A DNA stretch of 64,000 bases from an uncultured Sutterella sp. Lineage in GTDB: Bacteria; Pseudomonadota; Gammaproteobacteria; Burkholderiales; Burkholderiaceae_F. The notes beneath the pieces were generated by a model, which saw only the letters and a list, made by a program, of their open reading frames with translations, did no database searches and was not told the DNA's origin. Numbering within the stretch: position 1 is the first letter of the stretch; each line of letters starts with the position of its first letter. Below are positions 1 through 8,140 of the stretch, in pieces. The position numbers and the translations under genes were made by a program. Location of the stretch: contig UQUR01000001.1 in assembly GCA_900544345.1 (NCBI GenBank), forward strand, positions 186,001 through 250,000, written 5' to 3'.

Positions 1-118
1 TTTGAGATGGCTCAAACTTTTGCCTGTTCACTTGACATGATTTTCAATAAACTGAGCCGAAGGGCCGCACTTTTATGAGTCGGTAAGTGTTTGAATAAAA
101 ATTTTATGACGAGGAACT
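1..118 (+). promoter_or_regulatory. argG upstream region
   Basis: Non-coding leader of argG. A GAGGA Shine-Dalgarno element at 111-115 sits four bases before the ATG at 119. A TTGACA hexamer is present at 32-37, but I see no convincing -10 element 16-18 bases downstream, so no promoter is assigned. An AT-rich run at 92-105 loosely resembles one half of an ArgR box; see the rejected list. Confidence 0.4.
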
Positions 119-1450
119 ATGTCTGAGACCATTTTGCAAAAAGTACCGGTCGGTGAAAAAGTGGGTATTGCTTTTTCCGGCGGTTTGGATACGTCTGCAG
201 CTTTGCGCTGGATGAAAAATAAGGGTGCATTGCCTTATGCCTACACGGCTAACCTCGGCCAGCCCGATGAAGACGACTATGAAGCAATTCCCCGTCGTGC
301 CATGACCTATGGTGCAGAAAAAGCCCGTCTTGTTGAATGCCGCCCGCAACTGGTTGCTGAAGGCATTGCTGCTATTCAGTCTGGCGCTTTCCATGTCACG
401 ACTGCCGGTCAGACGTACTTCAATACGACTCCGTTGGGCCGTGCCGTGACCGGTACAATGCTCGTGAACGCTATGCGTGAGGACGGTGTTCATATTTGGG
501 GTGACGGTTCTACCTATAAGGGTAACGATATTGAGCGTTTCTATCGTTACGGTCTGTTGGCTAACCCTGAATTAAAGATTTACAAGCCCTGGCTTGACCG
601 TGACTTTATTAACGAGCTGGGTGGACGCGCAGAAATGAGCGCGTTTTTGAAAGCCGAAGGTTTTGACTATCGTATGTCAGCCGAAAAAGCCTACTCTACA
701 GACTCTAACCTTTTGGGTGCCACCCACGAAGCAAAACACTTGGAGAGCTTACAAACAAGCATGAAGATTGTTAAGCCGATCATGGGTGTGGCTTTCTGGG
801 ATCCGGCTGTTGTGATTGAACCGGAAGTCGTCACGGTCACTTTTGAAGAAGGTGTGCCAGTTGCATTAAACGGCAAGACTTTTGATGATCATGTTGCCAT
901 GATGTATGAAGCCAACGCTATCGGTGGCCGCCACGGTTTGGGTATGAGCGATCAGATTGAAAACCGTATTATTGAAGCGAAGAGCCGTGGTGTTTATGAA
1001 GCTCCAGGGATGGCACTTTTGCATATTGCCTATGAACGTTTGGTAAGCGGTATTCACAATGAAGACACCATTGAACAATATCGCATCAACGGTATCCGTC
1101 TCGGTCGTCTGCTTTATCAAGGCCGTTGGTTTGATTCTCAGGCTATCATGCTTCGTGAGTCTGCTCAGCGTTGGGTAGCACGTGCCATTACAGGTACCGT
1201 GACACTGGAATTGCGTCGTGGCAATGACTACACCATTTTGGATACCGTAAGTCCGAATCTGACCTATGAACCTGAACGCTTGACGATGGAAAAGGGTGAC
1301 TCGATGTTTACGGCTGAAGACCGTATCGGTCAATTGACGATGCGCAACCTTGATATCGTGGATACGAGGGCGAAGTTAGGCATTTACGCCAAGTCTGGTT
1401 TGATTTCTGGCACGAGTGCTGTGGCGCTGTTGGGCGGAAGCGAAAAATAA
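119..1450 (+). CDS. argG: Argininosuccinate synthase
   Basis: Joins citrulline and aspartate using ATP to give argininosuccinate, the penultimate step of arginine synthesis, in the cytoplasm. The 443-residue protein has the N-type PP-loop AFSGGLDTS at residues 18-26, the YFNTTPLGR segment at 100-108 and the GDGSTYKGND segment at 128-137. Its length and sequence match the longer E. coli-type ArgG rather than the ~400-residue type. The ATG at 119 follows a GAGGA ribosome-binding site. It is monocistronic: a strong terminator lies 27 bases after the stop, and the next region is decayed. Confidence 0.97.
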   Translation: MSETILQKVPVGEKVGIAFSGGLDTSAALRWMKNKGALPYAYTANLGQPDEDDYEAIPRRAMTYGAEKARLVECRPQLVAEGIAAIQSGAFHVTTAGQTYFNTTPLGRAVTGTMLVNAMREDGVHIWGDGSTYKGNDIERFYRYGLLANPELKIYKPWLDRDFINELGGRAEMSAFLKAEGFDYRMSAEKAYSTDSNLLGATHEAKHLESLQTSMKIVKPIMGVAFWDPAVVIEPEVVTVTFEEGVPVALNGKTFDDHVAMMYEANAIGGRHGLGMSDQIENRIIEAKSRGVYEAPGMALLHIAYERLVSGIHNEDTIEQYRINGIRLGRLLYQGRWFDSQAIMLRESAQRWVARAITGTVTLELRRGNDYTILDTVSPNLTYEPERLTMEKGDSMFTAEDRIGQLTMRNLDIVDTRAKLGIYAKSGLISGTSAVALLGGSEK

Positions 1451-1463
1451 GACCTTTTAGTCT

Positions 1464-1796
1464 TTAGTTTTTAAATGGGTGGGGAGAGGATTTTTCCCCA
1501 TCCGTTTTTCTTTTAAGGGATTGATTTCTGAATGCCAAAGGCGACATTTGTATTCTTTTTTGAACGTAGCGGCAGAAATAAGATAAAGAGGAAAAATTTA
1601 GCTTTTCAGCAATGTCTGTTAAAGAATATTCCTTTTGTAAAAGCAGTCGACATAGTTCTTGCATGGTGAAGCGATCAATAAAGTAGGAAGCGCCTATGCA
1701 GCTGACTTTTCGACAGACCTTTTCCATGTGATTGTTTTGAACAAACTTATTTTCACATTTGGGGCACTTAGATGCCGTTGGAAGGAGGATCTTCTT
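1464..1796 (-). pseudogene. AraC-family regulator, C-terminal remnant
   Basis: The open frame on the minus strand (first ATG at 1727) ends with a typical second AraC helix-turn-helix: a sequence of the form SLTDIAEKLNFSSLSYFCRY followed by a basic stretch and SPLAFR. Upstream of the ATG the frame stays open to a TAA at 1797-1799 and includes CPKC and a C-x4-C pair, but has no ATG, GTG or TTG start. The normal effector-binding domain is absent, so this is a truncated gene. A short intact DNA-binding protein starting at 1727 (87 residues) cannot be excluded. It faces an aldo/keto reductase remnant, a common regulator-enzyme pairing, and overlaps the argG terminator. Confidence 0.6.
1477..1514 (+). 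terminator. Intrinsic terminator of argG
   Basis: A nine-pair stem, GGGTGGGGA (1477-1485) with TCCCCATCC (1495-1503), one G-T pair included, is followed by a T-rich tract from 1505. It ends the argG transcript. Confidence 0.85.
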
Positions 1797-1879
1797 TTAT
1801 CCTCTCACCCTGAGTGGGAAGTGTTCATTACATTTCCTTTGTTGATCAAAAGGTGTCAACTTTTTTCAGACTAAGACAC

Positions 1880-2186
1880 TTGGTGGAAGGAAAGAATAAT
1901 TTCTTTGCTGATCATGTCTTATCTCGTATTGTGCACTCTCATGGCAAAAGCATTGCTCAAGAAGCTTAAATACCTGACTGACGAAAACATTATCGTGATT
2001 CCTAAATCAACACATCAAAGAAGAATGATAGAAAATATTGCCATCAGTGACATTTCTTTATCGAATGAGCAGAGAGTGCAGATTCAGGCTTTAGATGGTG
2101 CAAAGCCTCTCATAGCCGATTTTAATGATCCTGAATTAGCGAAATTTCTCTTAAATTATGAGAAAAAGTTTAAGGCGAAAGCATAA
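1880..2186 (+). pseudogene. Aldo/keto reductase, C-terminal remnant with frameshift
   Basis: Two frames together encode the last ~100 residues of an aldo/keto reductase. The first (about 1880-1968) reads LVEGKNNFFADHVLSRIV then HSHGKSIAQEA, matching the family segment 'EGK..FF...VL..I...GKS.AQ.AL'. The second, which is open from 1905, continues with LKYLTDENIIVIPKSTHQRR and the family C-terminus (IENI, ALDG, DP-L--FL). Joining them needs a one-base insertion near 1968. The NADPH-binding and catalytic first two thirds of the barrel are missing, so it is not functional. It lies in a decayed patch between argG and the lol genes. Confidence 0.7.
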
Positions 2187-2239
2187 GAAAAACCGCTAAA
2201 ATTGCCGCCATCAGTGATTTTTTTTTCGAAGGTTTTTTA

Positions 2240-3496
2240 GTGTCTTTACCTTTTGAATTCAGAATCGGATGGCGGTATACCCGTCAAGGTCGCAGAGGCC
2301 GTGGCAAAAATGGGTTTATTTCATTTATCTCTGTGATGAGTGCAGCCTCCATAGCTTTGGGGGTTATGGCGCTCATCGTTGTGCTATCTGTAATGAACGG
2401 CTTTCAAAAGGAAGTCCGTGACAGAATGCTCTCCGTGATTCCTCATGTTGAGGTCATCAGCTATTCAGGGGCTCTACAAAATTGGCAGCAAACGGCTGAA
2501 ATTGTGTCAAAAAATTCTCATGTTTTAGGCGTTGCTCCTTACTCCTCCGGACAAGGTCTTTTGAGTACCGGTTCCAGTGTTCGCGGAGTTTTATTGAGAG
2601 GGATTGATCCTGGATTGGAAACTAAGGTATCAGATATTGATAAGCAGATGGCCTACGGGAAACTCACGGATTTGCAAGCAGGTGAGTACGGTATCGTGCT
2701 GGGCTTAGATTTAGCCCGATTACTTCGTTTGAGTGTCGGCGACAAAGTCAATGTCATTATTCCTCAAGGCCGGGCAACACCAGCTGGAATTGTTCCCCGA
2801 ATGCGTGCCTTTACTTTAACGGGGGTGTTCTCATCTGGCCACTACGAATATGACAGCTCAATGGCACTGATTCATATTAAGGATGCACAGACGCTCTTTC
2901 GCCAAAACGGACCAGCTGGACTTCGTGTGCGAGTCGATGACATGAATAAGGCTCCCCAAATATCTTTTGAAATTTTGAAATCTTTACCAGACACTTTTGC
3001 TGTAACCGATTGGAGCAGACAGAATCGCACATGGTTTGCGGCTGTTCAGGTTGAGAAGCGGATGATGGCCATTATTCTGTTTTTGATTGTGTTAGTAGGT
3101 GCTTTTGGGCTGGTTTCCAGTATGGTTATGACTGTCACTGAAAAGCAGGCGGATATTGCCATCTTAAGAACGTTAGGTGCCTCGCCTGTTTCCATCATGA
3201 CGGTTTTTATGGTGCAGGGTGCTGTTGTGGGTATAGCCGGTGTAGCAAGCGGAGTGATATTGGGTTTGCTTTTAGCCTGTAATCTTGATGTGATAGTGCC
3301 AGCTATTGAATCGCTTTTTGGCATTCAGTTCTTACCCAAAGAGGTCTACTTTATCAGTTCTCTGCCATCGGACCCGAGAGCTGAGGATATTGTGCCGATT
3401 GCACTCTTTTCTTTGATACTGTCGCTTTTGGCAACGATTTATCCTAGTTGGCGGGCAGCTAAAACCAAGCCCGCGGAGGCCTTACGCTATGAGTGA
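2240..3496 (+). CDS. Lipoprotein-releasing ABC transporter permease (LolC/LolE family)
   Basis: Inner-membrane subunit that extracts mature lipoproteins for delivery to LolA. The 418-residue protein has an N-terminal membrane helix (about 27-53), a large periplasmic domain, and three C-terminal helices of the FtsX domain (from about 275), with the coupling motif KQADIAILRTLGAS and the family ending YPSWRAAKTKPAEALRYE. It starts with GTG at 2240, preceded by GAAGG at 2228-2232. It overlaps lolD by eight bases, so the two are translationally coupled. Only one permease gene is present, so the transporter may be of the LolDF type with a single permease species; a second copy elsewhere cannot be excluded. 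Confidence 0.9.
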   Translation: MSLPFEFRIGWRYTRQGRRGRGKNGFISFISVMSAASIALGVMALIVVLSVMNGFQKEVRDRMLSVIPHVEVISYSGALQNWQQTAEIVSKNSHVLGVAPYSSGQGLLSTGSSVRGVLLRGIDPGLETKVSDIDKQMAYGKLTDLQAGEYGIVLGLDLARLLRLSVGDKVNVIIPQGRATPAGIVPRMRAFTLTGVFSSGHYEYDSSMALIHIKDAQTLFRQNGPAGLRVRVDDMNKAPQISFEILKSLPDTFAVTDWSRQNRTWFAAVQVEKRMMAIILFLIVLVGAFGLVSSMVMTVTEKQADIAILRTLGASPVSIMTVFMVQGAVVGIAGVASGVILGLLLACNLDVIVPAIESLFGIQFLPKEVYFISSLPSDPRAEDIVPIALFSLILSLLATIYPSWRAAKTKPAEALRYE

Positions 3497-4178
3497 AAAA
3501 ATTGAAAACGTTATTATCGCTCAGGGAGTGCGAAAGGCTTATCGGGAAGCAGAACGCTCCGTGGAGGTTTTAAGGGGCATCGATTTAAAAGTTCGAGCCG
3601 GGGAGCTTTTGGCTGTTGTCGGTGCATCGGGCTCGGGTAAAAGTACACTTTTACATGTTCTGGGCGGATTGGACTCTATTGATCAGGGTGAAGTCACAGT
3701 TGCCGGTCTTAAAGTTCATGCTTTAAATGAGGTTGAGCGCGGAGAACTCAGAAATCATAAGCTTGGTTTTGTTTATCAGTTTCATCACCTCCTGCCTGAA
3801 TTTACAGCACTAGAAAATGTTGCCATGCCTCTGCTTATTCGGCGTATGGATGAAAAGCAAGCTTTGGAGGCAGCAAAGAAAACATTGATCGCTCTAGGTT
3901 TAGAGGAAAGATTGTTGCATTTGCCTTCTCAAATGTCAGGGGGTGAGCGGCAACGCTGTGCAATTGCCCGGGCGATGGTAACGTTGCCCGCCTGTATTTT
4001 GGCCGACGAGCCGACTGGGAACCTTGACAGACAAACTGCTAACGGTGTTTTCGATAGTCTGGTTCAACTAGCCAAGAGCCATGGGACGGCATGTGTTATT
4101 GTGACGCACGATTTGGATTTAGCCGCGCGTTGCGATCGCGTGGTTACGATCGAAGACGGTGTCATTAAAGCTGCTTAA
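3489..4178 (+). CDS. lolD: Lipoprotein-releasing ABC transporter ATP-binding protein
   Basis: Cytoplasmic ATPase powering the adjacent permease. The 229 residues include Walker A GASGSGKST (45-53), the Q-loop glutamine at 97 in FVYQFHHLLPEF, the signature MSGGERQR (149-156), Walker B ILADEP (170-175) and the switch histidine at 207. The LolD/MacB subfamily is supported by the FHHLLPEFTALENV segment and the overlapping permease. The ATG at 3489 lies inside the 3' end of the permease gene. Confidence 0.93.
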   Translation: MSEKIENVIIAQGVRKAYREAERSVEVLRGIDLKVRAGELLAVVGASGSGKSTLLHVLGGLDSIDQGEVTVAGLKVHALNEVERGELRNHKLGFVYQFHHLLPEFTALENVAMPLLIRRMDEKQALEAAKKTLIALGLEERLLHLPSQMSGGERQRCAIARAMVTLPACILADEPTGNLDRQTANGVFDSLVQLAKSHGTACVIVTHDLDLAARCDRVVTIEDGVIKAA

Positions 4179-4181
4179 ACC

Positions 4182-4976
4182 ATGACAAGCTACCTTGATA
4201 CTCACAACCACGTTGGTCTCACAGATCTTAAAGAGGATTTGGATGATCTCGGGCAAAAGTGCCGTGAAGCAGGTATCCGCGCGGGTGTAATTACTACAGG
4301 TACAGTCGGGGATTTTGAACGGGTCTCGGAAATTGCCCGAAAGCTTCATTGGGGCTATTGTGTTGGACTGCATCCTTTGTATATTCGTGAAGATTATCAG
4401 GCTGATTTGCAGTATTTAAAAGAGTTTTTGTTAGCTCATCTTGATGACGAGCATTTGGTGGGAATCGGAGAAATCGGTCTTGATTTTTACGTAGAAGGGT
4501 TAGATAGAAGCAATCAGGAAAAAGCATTTGAAGCACAACTTCAATTGGCTCAGATTTTCAATCTTGCTGTTTCGGTTCATAGCCGAAGGGCGCTTTACCG
4601 GGTAATGGCTTTAATGGCTCGGTATCCCAAAGTTCAGGCGGCACTTCATGCGTTTTCTGGCTCTCAGGAAGAGATGAGACAAGTTATAAAGCGTGGTTAT
4701 TATGTGGGTTTTGGCGGTGCAATGACCTATAGCGGTAGTAAACGTGTCCGTCAGGCGGCCTTTGTGTGTCCAGAAGATAAGATTCTATTGGAAACAGACT
4801 CACCAGACATGTCCCCCTCTTTTTCAGAAACAAGGCACTCCAGCCCACTGTTTTTACCACGGTATCTCAAAGAGCTCGCGTTATTGAGAAAAGTGACGCC
4901 TGAGCTTTTGGGGCAAAGAATTTTCGAAAATTCTCTCAACGCTTTCCCTCGAATGAAAAAGCTTATTTTTCGTTAG
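4182..4976 (+). CDS. TatD-family metal-dependent hydrolase
   Basis: Member of the amidohydrolase-fold TatD family, whose members act as metal-dependent DNases or D-tyrosyl-tRNA hydrolases; the exact substrate is not evident. The 264-residue protein shows the family's metal sites: DTHNH at 6-10, GEIGLDFY at 96-103 (Glu97), His133 in VSVHSR, His156 in ALHAFSG and the LLETDSP aspartate at 206. It starts three bases after lolD and probably belongs to the same transcript. A TatD gene beside lolD is common in this order. Confidence 0.85.
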   Translation: MTSYLDTHNHVGLTDLKEDLDDLGQKCREAGIRAGVITTGTVGDFERVSEIARKLHWGYCVGLHPLYIREDYQADLQYLKEFLLAHLDDEHLVGIGEIGLDFYVEGLDRSNQEKAFEAQLQLAQIFNLAVSVHSRRALYRVMALMARYPKVQAALHAFSGSQEEMRQVIKRGYYVGFGGAMTYSGSKRVRQAAFVCPEDKILLETDSPDMSPSFSETRHSSPLFLPRYLKELALLRKVTPELLGQRIFENSLNAFPRMKKLIFR

Positions 4977-4987
4977 AAAAATTTCGT

Positions 4988-5018
4988 TTCAAAACCATGA
5001 CTTTGAAATGGTTTTGAA
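4988..5018 (+). repeat. 11-bp inverted repeat after tatD
   Basis: TTCAAAACCAT (4988-4998) and ATGGTTTTGAA (5008-5018) form a perfect 11-pair stem with a nine-base loop. No T tract follows on the plus strand, so it is not a standard terminator. It lies 34-64 bases upstream of the candidate ndk -10 element. Confidence 0.6.
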
Positions 5019-5051
5019 TCCCTGAAATACCCGCTTTCGAGGAACTGTTTC

Positions 5052-5060
5052 TGCTAAAAT
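5052..5060 (+). promoter_or_regulatory. Candidate extended -10 promoter for ndk
   Basis: TGC followed by TAAAAT at 5055-5060 is an extended -10 element (five of six TATAAT bases). The -35 position (CGCTTT) is poor, as is usual for extended -10 promoters. The leader to the ndk start is about 90 bases and contains a short GATCC/GGATC hairpin (5074-5087). Confidence 0.45.
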
Positions 5061-5156
5061 GCCTCCTCGAAATGATCCTGAGGGATCACGGTTTTAATAT
5101 ATTCGGACGGCTTTTTCGTTCGAGTCCTTTCTTTTTAATCTATTTGGGGAAATACA

Positions 5157-5609
5157 ATGGCTATTGAACGCACCCTTTCCATCATCAAGCCGGATGCCGT
5201 TGCAAAGAACGTCATCGGTCAAATTTATACGCGTTTTGAAAACGCCGGTCTTCGTATCGTTGCTGCTCAAATGCGTCAATTGTCTCAAGCTGAGGCCGAA
5301 GGCTTCTATGCTGTGCACAAAGAACGTCCCTTCTTTAAGGATTTGGTGGCTTTCATGACCTCCGGCCCCGTGATGATCCAAGTGTTGGAAGGTGAAGGCG
5401 CTATTGCTAAGAACCGTGAATTGATGGGTGCAACCGATCCGAAGAAAGCTGCTCCGGGAACGATCCGTGCTGATTTTGCTCAAAGCATTGATGCTAATGC
5501 CGTTCACGGCTCTGACGCTCCGGAAACGGCTGCCGTTGAAATCGCTTACTTCTTCCCGACCTTGGCTATTTGCGAACGCAAGTGCTGCGGTTGCTGCTGC
5601 GGTAAGTAA
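5157..5609 (+). CDS. ndk: Nucleoside diphosphate kinase with cysteine-rich C-terminal tail
   Basis: Transfers the gamma-phosphate of NTPs to NDPs through a phosphohistidine, balancing nucleotide pools in the cytoplasm. The catalytic His117 in NAVHGSDAPETA and the N-terminal ERTLSIIKPDAV are intact. The family usually ends just after the FFP...I segment at ~141 residues; this protein is 150 residues and ends CERKCCGCCCGK, with cysteines at 139, 143, 144, 146, 147 and 148. The reading frame there is clean and closes with TAA. The GGGGAAA ribosome-binding site lies just before the ATG. The tail is unusual and may bind metal or form disulfides (inference). Confidence 0.93.
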   Translation: MAIERTLSIIKPDAVAKNVIGQIYTRFENAGLRIVAAQMRQLSQAEAEGFYAVHKERPFFKDLVAFMTSGPVMIQVLEGEGAIAKNRELMGATDPKKAAPGTIRADFAQSIDANAVHGSDAPETAAVEIAYFFPTLAICERKCCGCCCGK

Positions 5610-5622
5610 TGTCTTTTAGGAC

Positions 5623-5657
5623 GAGGTGCGGCGTTATCACCTCCTTTTTTGCCGCAC
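5623..5657 (+). terminator. Terminator hairpin after ndk with an alternative fold
   Basis: GAGGTG (5623-5628) pairs with CACCTC (5638-5643), followed by CTTTTTT: a short intrinsic terminator. An alternative seven-pair stem, GTGCGGC (5627-5633) with GCCGCAC (5651-5657), uses overlapping bases and is followed by another T-rich stretch. The two folds cannot coexist. Confidence 0.6.
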
Positions 5658-5727
5658 TTCGTTCTTTTTATTCCGAGTCGCCGTTTGGTGACTCGTTTTG
5701 CACCACGAGGGACATTTTTTCAAAGTG

Positions 5728-6864
5728 ATGACTCAAACTATTGACCGTGTGAATCTCTTGGATTTGGACCGTGAAGGTCTGATCGAATTCTGTGAACAAA
5801 TGGGTGAAAAGCGTTTCCGCGCTATTCAGCTGTTACGCTGGATTCATCGTCACTGTGTGGGTGATTTTGAAAAAATGACCGACTTGGCAAAGTCGTTTCG
5901 TACAAAACTTATTGAACGCACCGAAATTAGGGCGCCGATTCCTGTTTGGGATAAAAAAAGCGCTGACGGGACCCGCAAATGGCTTTTTGATGTGGGTAAC
6001 GGTAATGCGGTCGAGACGGTTTTTATTCCTGAAGATGACAGAGGAACACTTTGCGTATCGACTCAAGCTGGCTGCGCCATGGGTTGCCTTTTTTGTTCAA
6101 CCGGTAAGCAAGGCTTTAACCGCAATTTAAAAACTTCAGAAATTATCGGACAGCTTTGGCACGCTGAAAAAACGCTGCGAGAAGATATGGGCATTACGGA
6201 TCCGGCCGATCGTGTCATCAGTAATGTTGTTCTGATGGGGATGGGAGAACCGCTTCAAAATCTTGACAACGTCATCACAGCGTTAAAGTTGATGCTCGAT
6301 GACAATGGCTATGGCTTGAGCCGAAGACGTGTAACAGTGTCGACCTGCGGTTTAACGTTGCAGATGGATAAACTTGCCGCAGCTGTGCCTGTGGCACTTG
6401 CTGTTTCGCTTCATGCTCCGACCGATGAGCTGCGCGACCAGATTATGCCGATTAATAAAAAGCATCCGCTTGCTGATTTGATGCAGGCCTGTAAACGCTA
6501 TCTGGCTCATGCACCTCGTGACTATATTACTTTTGAATACCTTCTCATGGGGGGAGTCAACGATAGACTCGAGCATGCTCGGGCGCTTGTTAAGTTGGTG
6601 AAGGGAGTGTCTTGCAAGTTCAATCTCATTCCCTTTAACCCTTTCCCGGACAGTGATCTGAAAAAGCCCGATCCGAAGGACGTAAAAGCCTTTCAGGACT
6701 ATTTAATCGGTCAGGGTATCGTAACGACAGTGCGAAAAACTCGCGGTGATGATATTGATGCTGCCTGTGGTCAGTTAGCTGGAAATATCAAGGACAAAAC
6801 CCGTCGTGCAGAGCGTCTGGTAATACAAAAAGCACAGGCGACCTTTTTAACCAAGGAGAGCTGA
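5728..6864 (+). CDS. rlmN: Dual-specificity 23S rRNA/tRNA adenine-C2 methyltransferase
   Basis: Radical-SAM enzyme that methylates A2503 of 23S rRNA and A37 of some tRNAs. The 378-residue protein has the cluster motif C-x3-C-x2-C at Cys116, 120 and 123 (AGCAMGCLFCSTG) and the C-terminal cysteine in DDIDAACGQLAG expected for the methyl-carrier mechanism. The frame is open upstream to a TTG at 5698, but family similarity begins at MTQTIDRVNLLDL, so the ATG at 5728 is chosen; no strong Shine-Dalgarno is seen (GTG at 5725 is an alternative). The stop overlaps the ispG start by one base. Confidence 0.95.
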   Translation: MTQTIDRVNLLDLDREGLIEFCEQMGEKRFRAIQLLRWIHRHCVGDFEKMTDLAKSFRTKLIERTEIRAPIPVWDKKSADGTRKWLFDVGNGNAVETVFIPEDDRGTLCVSTQAGCAMGCLFCSTGKQGFNRNLKTSEIIGQLWHAEKTLREDMGITDPADRVISNVVLMGMGEPLQNLDNVITALKLMLDDNGYGLSRRRVTVSTCGLTLQMDKLAAAVPVALAVSLHAPTDELRDQIMPINKKHPLADLMQACKRYLAHAPRDYITFEYLLMGGVNDRLEHARALVKLVKGVSCKFNLIPFNPFPDSDLKKPDPKDVKAFQDYLIGQGIVTTVRKTRGDDIDAACGQLAGNIKDKTRRAERLVIQKAQATFLTKES

Positions 6865-8111
6865 TGTCTGTTTTTTCTCTTCGTCATCAGACGCATAAAG
6901 TACACGTCCGCTACGGTGACAATGATGTCACTATCGGGGCTGATTCTCCGATTCGAGTTCAGTCCATGACTAATACTTCGACAGCTGATGTTGAGGCAAC
7001 AGTTAAGCAAATTTTGGCTCTTCACCGCGCGGGCAGTGAATTGGTGCGCCTCACAGTCAATACGCCTGAGGCCGCCCGTGCAGTCGTTCGGATTCGGGAA
7101 AAATTGGATCTGTGTGGTTGTGATGTGCCTCTGGTCGGAGACTTTCACTACAACGGTCACAAGCTTTTAACAGAGGTCTCTGAGTGTGCAAAAGCCTTAT
7201 CTAAATACCGAATTAACCCCGGTAATGTCGGTCGGGCTGAGCGCGGAATGGAAAACTTCGCCCGTATGGTGCAAGTTGCTATTGACAATGATAGACCGGT
7301 TCGCATCGGAGTCAATGGCGGCTCTTTAGACCAGCAGATTTTGGCTCGAATGCTTGAAGAAAACCGCCAAGCATCTATGCCCGAAACCCCTTCGGAAGTG
7401 CAGCGGCATGCAATGGTGGCTTCTGCTTTGCAAAGTGCACAAGCGGCAGAAAAATTAGGCCTGCCTGCTGACCATATTGTGCTTTCGGCAAAAGTGTCCG
7501 GAGTCCAGGATTTAATAGCTGTCTACAGAGAATTGGCCTCACAGTGCCATTATGCACTGCACCTAGGTCTCACAGAGGCCGGAATCGGTTCTAAGGGTAT
7601 CGTGGCTAGTGCTGCCTCCATGGGTGTATTGCTTGCTGAAGGCATCGGTGACACAATTCGTGTGAGCATTACCCCAATGCCGGGGTCAGCAAGAACCGAA
7701 GAAGTTCGGGTGGCTCAAGAAATTCTTCAGACTATGGGGCTTCGCGCCTTTTCGCCCCTTGTGGTATCGTGTCCAGGATGCGGTCGAACTTCAAGTGACC
7801 TATTTCAGCATTTGGCTGCGAAAACCCAGCAATATCTTATTGAAAAAACTCCCGAGTGGAGGAAAAACTGCAAAGGTTTTGAGAATATGGTCGTTGCGGT
7901 TATGGGCTGTGTAGTCAATGGCCCGGGCGAAAGCAAACACGCTAATATCGGAATCAGCCTGCCGGGTAGCGGCGAGTCACCGGTTGCGCCTGTTTATGCC
8001 GATGGCGAAAAAGTCGCTTCAATCAAAGGAGAGGCGAATGATGCTGACGGTATTGCCGACCAGTTTAAGTTATTAATTAACGAGTATGTGCAAAAGCACT
8101 ACTTGAAATAA
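6864..8111 (+). CDS. ispG: 4-hydroxy-3-methylbut-2-en-1-yl diphosphate synthase
   Basis: Converts methylerythritol cyclodiphosphate to HMBPP, the penultimate step of the non-mevalonate isoprenoid pathway; Dxr, an earlier enzyme of the pathway, is encoded at 51.1 kb. The 415-residue protein has the N-terminal RVQSMTNTSTADVEAT segment and the C-terminal iron-sulfur cysteines in SCPGCGRTSSDLF and AVMGCVVNGPGES. It has the long form with an extra segment before the cluster domain, as in other betaproteobacteria. An AGGAGAG ribosome-binding site precedes it inside rlmN, and the ATG overlaps the rlmN stop (TGATG), so translation is coupled. hisS follows after 29 bases. Confidence 0.96.
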   Translation: MSVFSLRHQTHKVHVRYGDNDVTIGADSPIRVQSMTNTSTADVEATVKQILALHRAGSELVRLTVNTPEAARAVVRIREKLDLCGCDVPLVGDFHYNGHKLLTEVSECAKALSKYRINPGNVGRAERGMENFARMVQVAIDNDRPVRIGVNGGSLDQQILARMLEENRQASMPETPSEVQRHAMVASALQSAQAAEKLGLPADHIVLSAKVSGVQDLIAVYRELASQCHYALHLGLTEAGIGSKGIVASAASMGVLLAEGIGDTIRVSITPMPGSARTEEVRVAQEILQTMGLRAFSPLVVSCPGCGRTSSDLFQHLAAKTQQYLIEKTPEWRKNCKGFENMVVAVMGCVVNGPGESKHANIGISLPGSGESPVAPVYADGEKVASIKGEANDADGIADQFKLLINEYVQKHYLK

Positions 8112-8140
8112 AGACGTATCTTTGAAAGAGAGTTTTTAAT

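Noticed and set aside
92..105. Possible ArgR box upstream of argG (TGAATAAAAATTTT).
   Set aside because: Only the left half fits the ARG-box consensus; the right half lacks ATTCA and I see no second box at the usual spacing.
1659..1874. Plus-strand 71-residue open frame over the AraC remnant.
   Set aside because: It is antisense to the HTH-coding frame, has no ribosome-binding site and no recognisable sequence.
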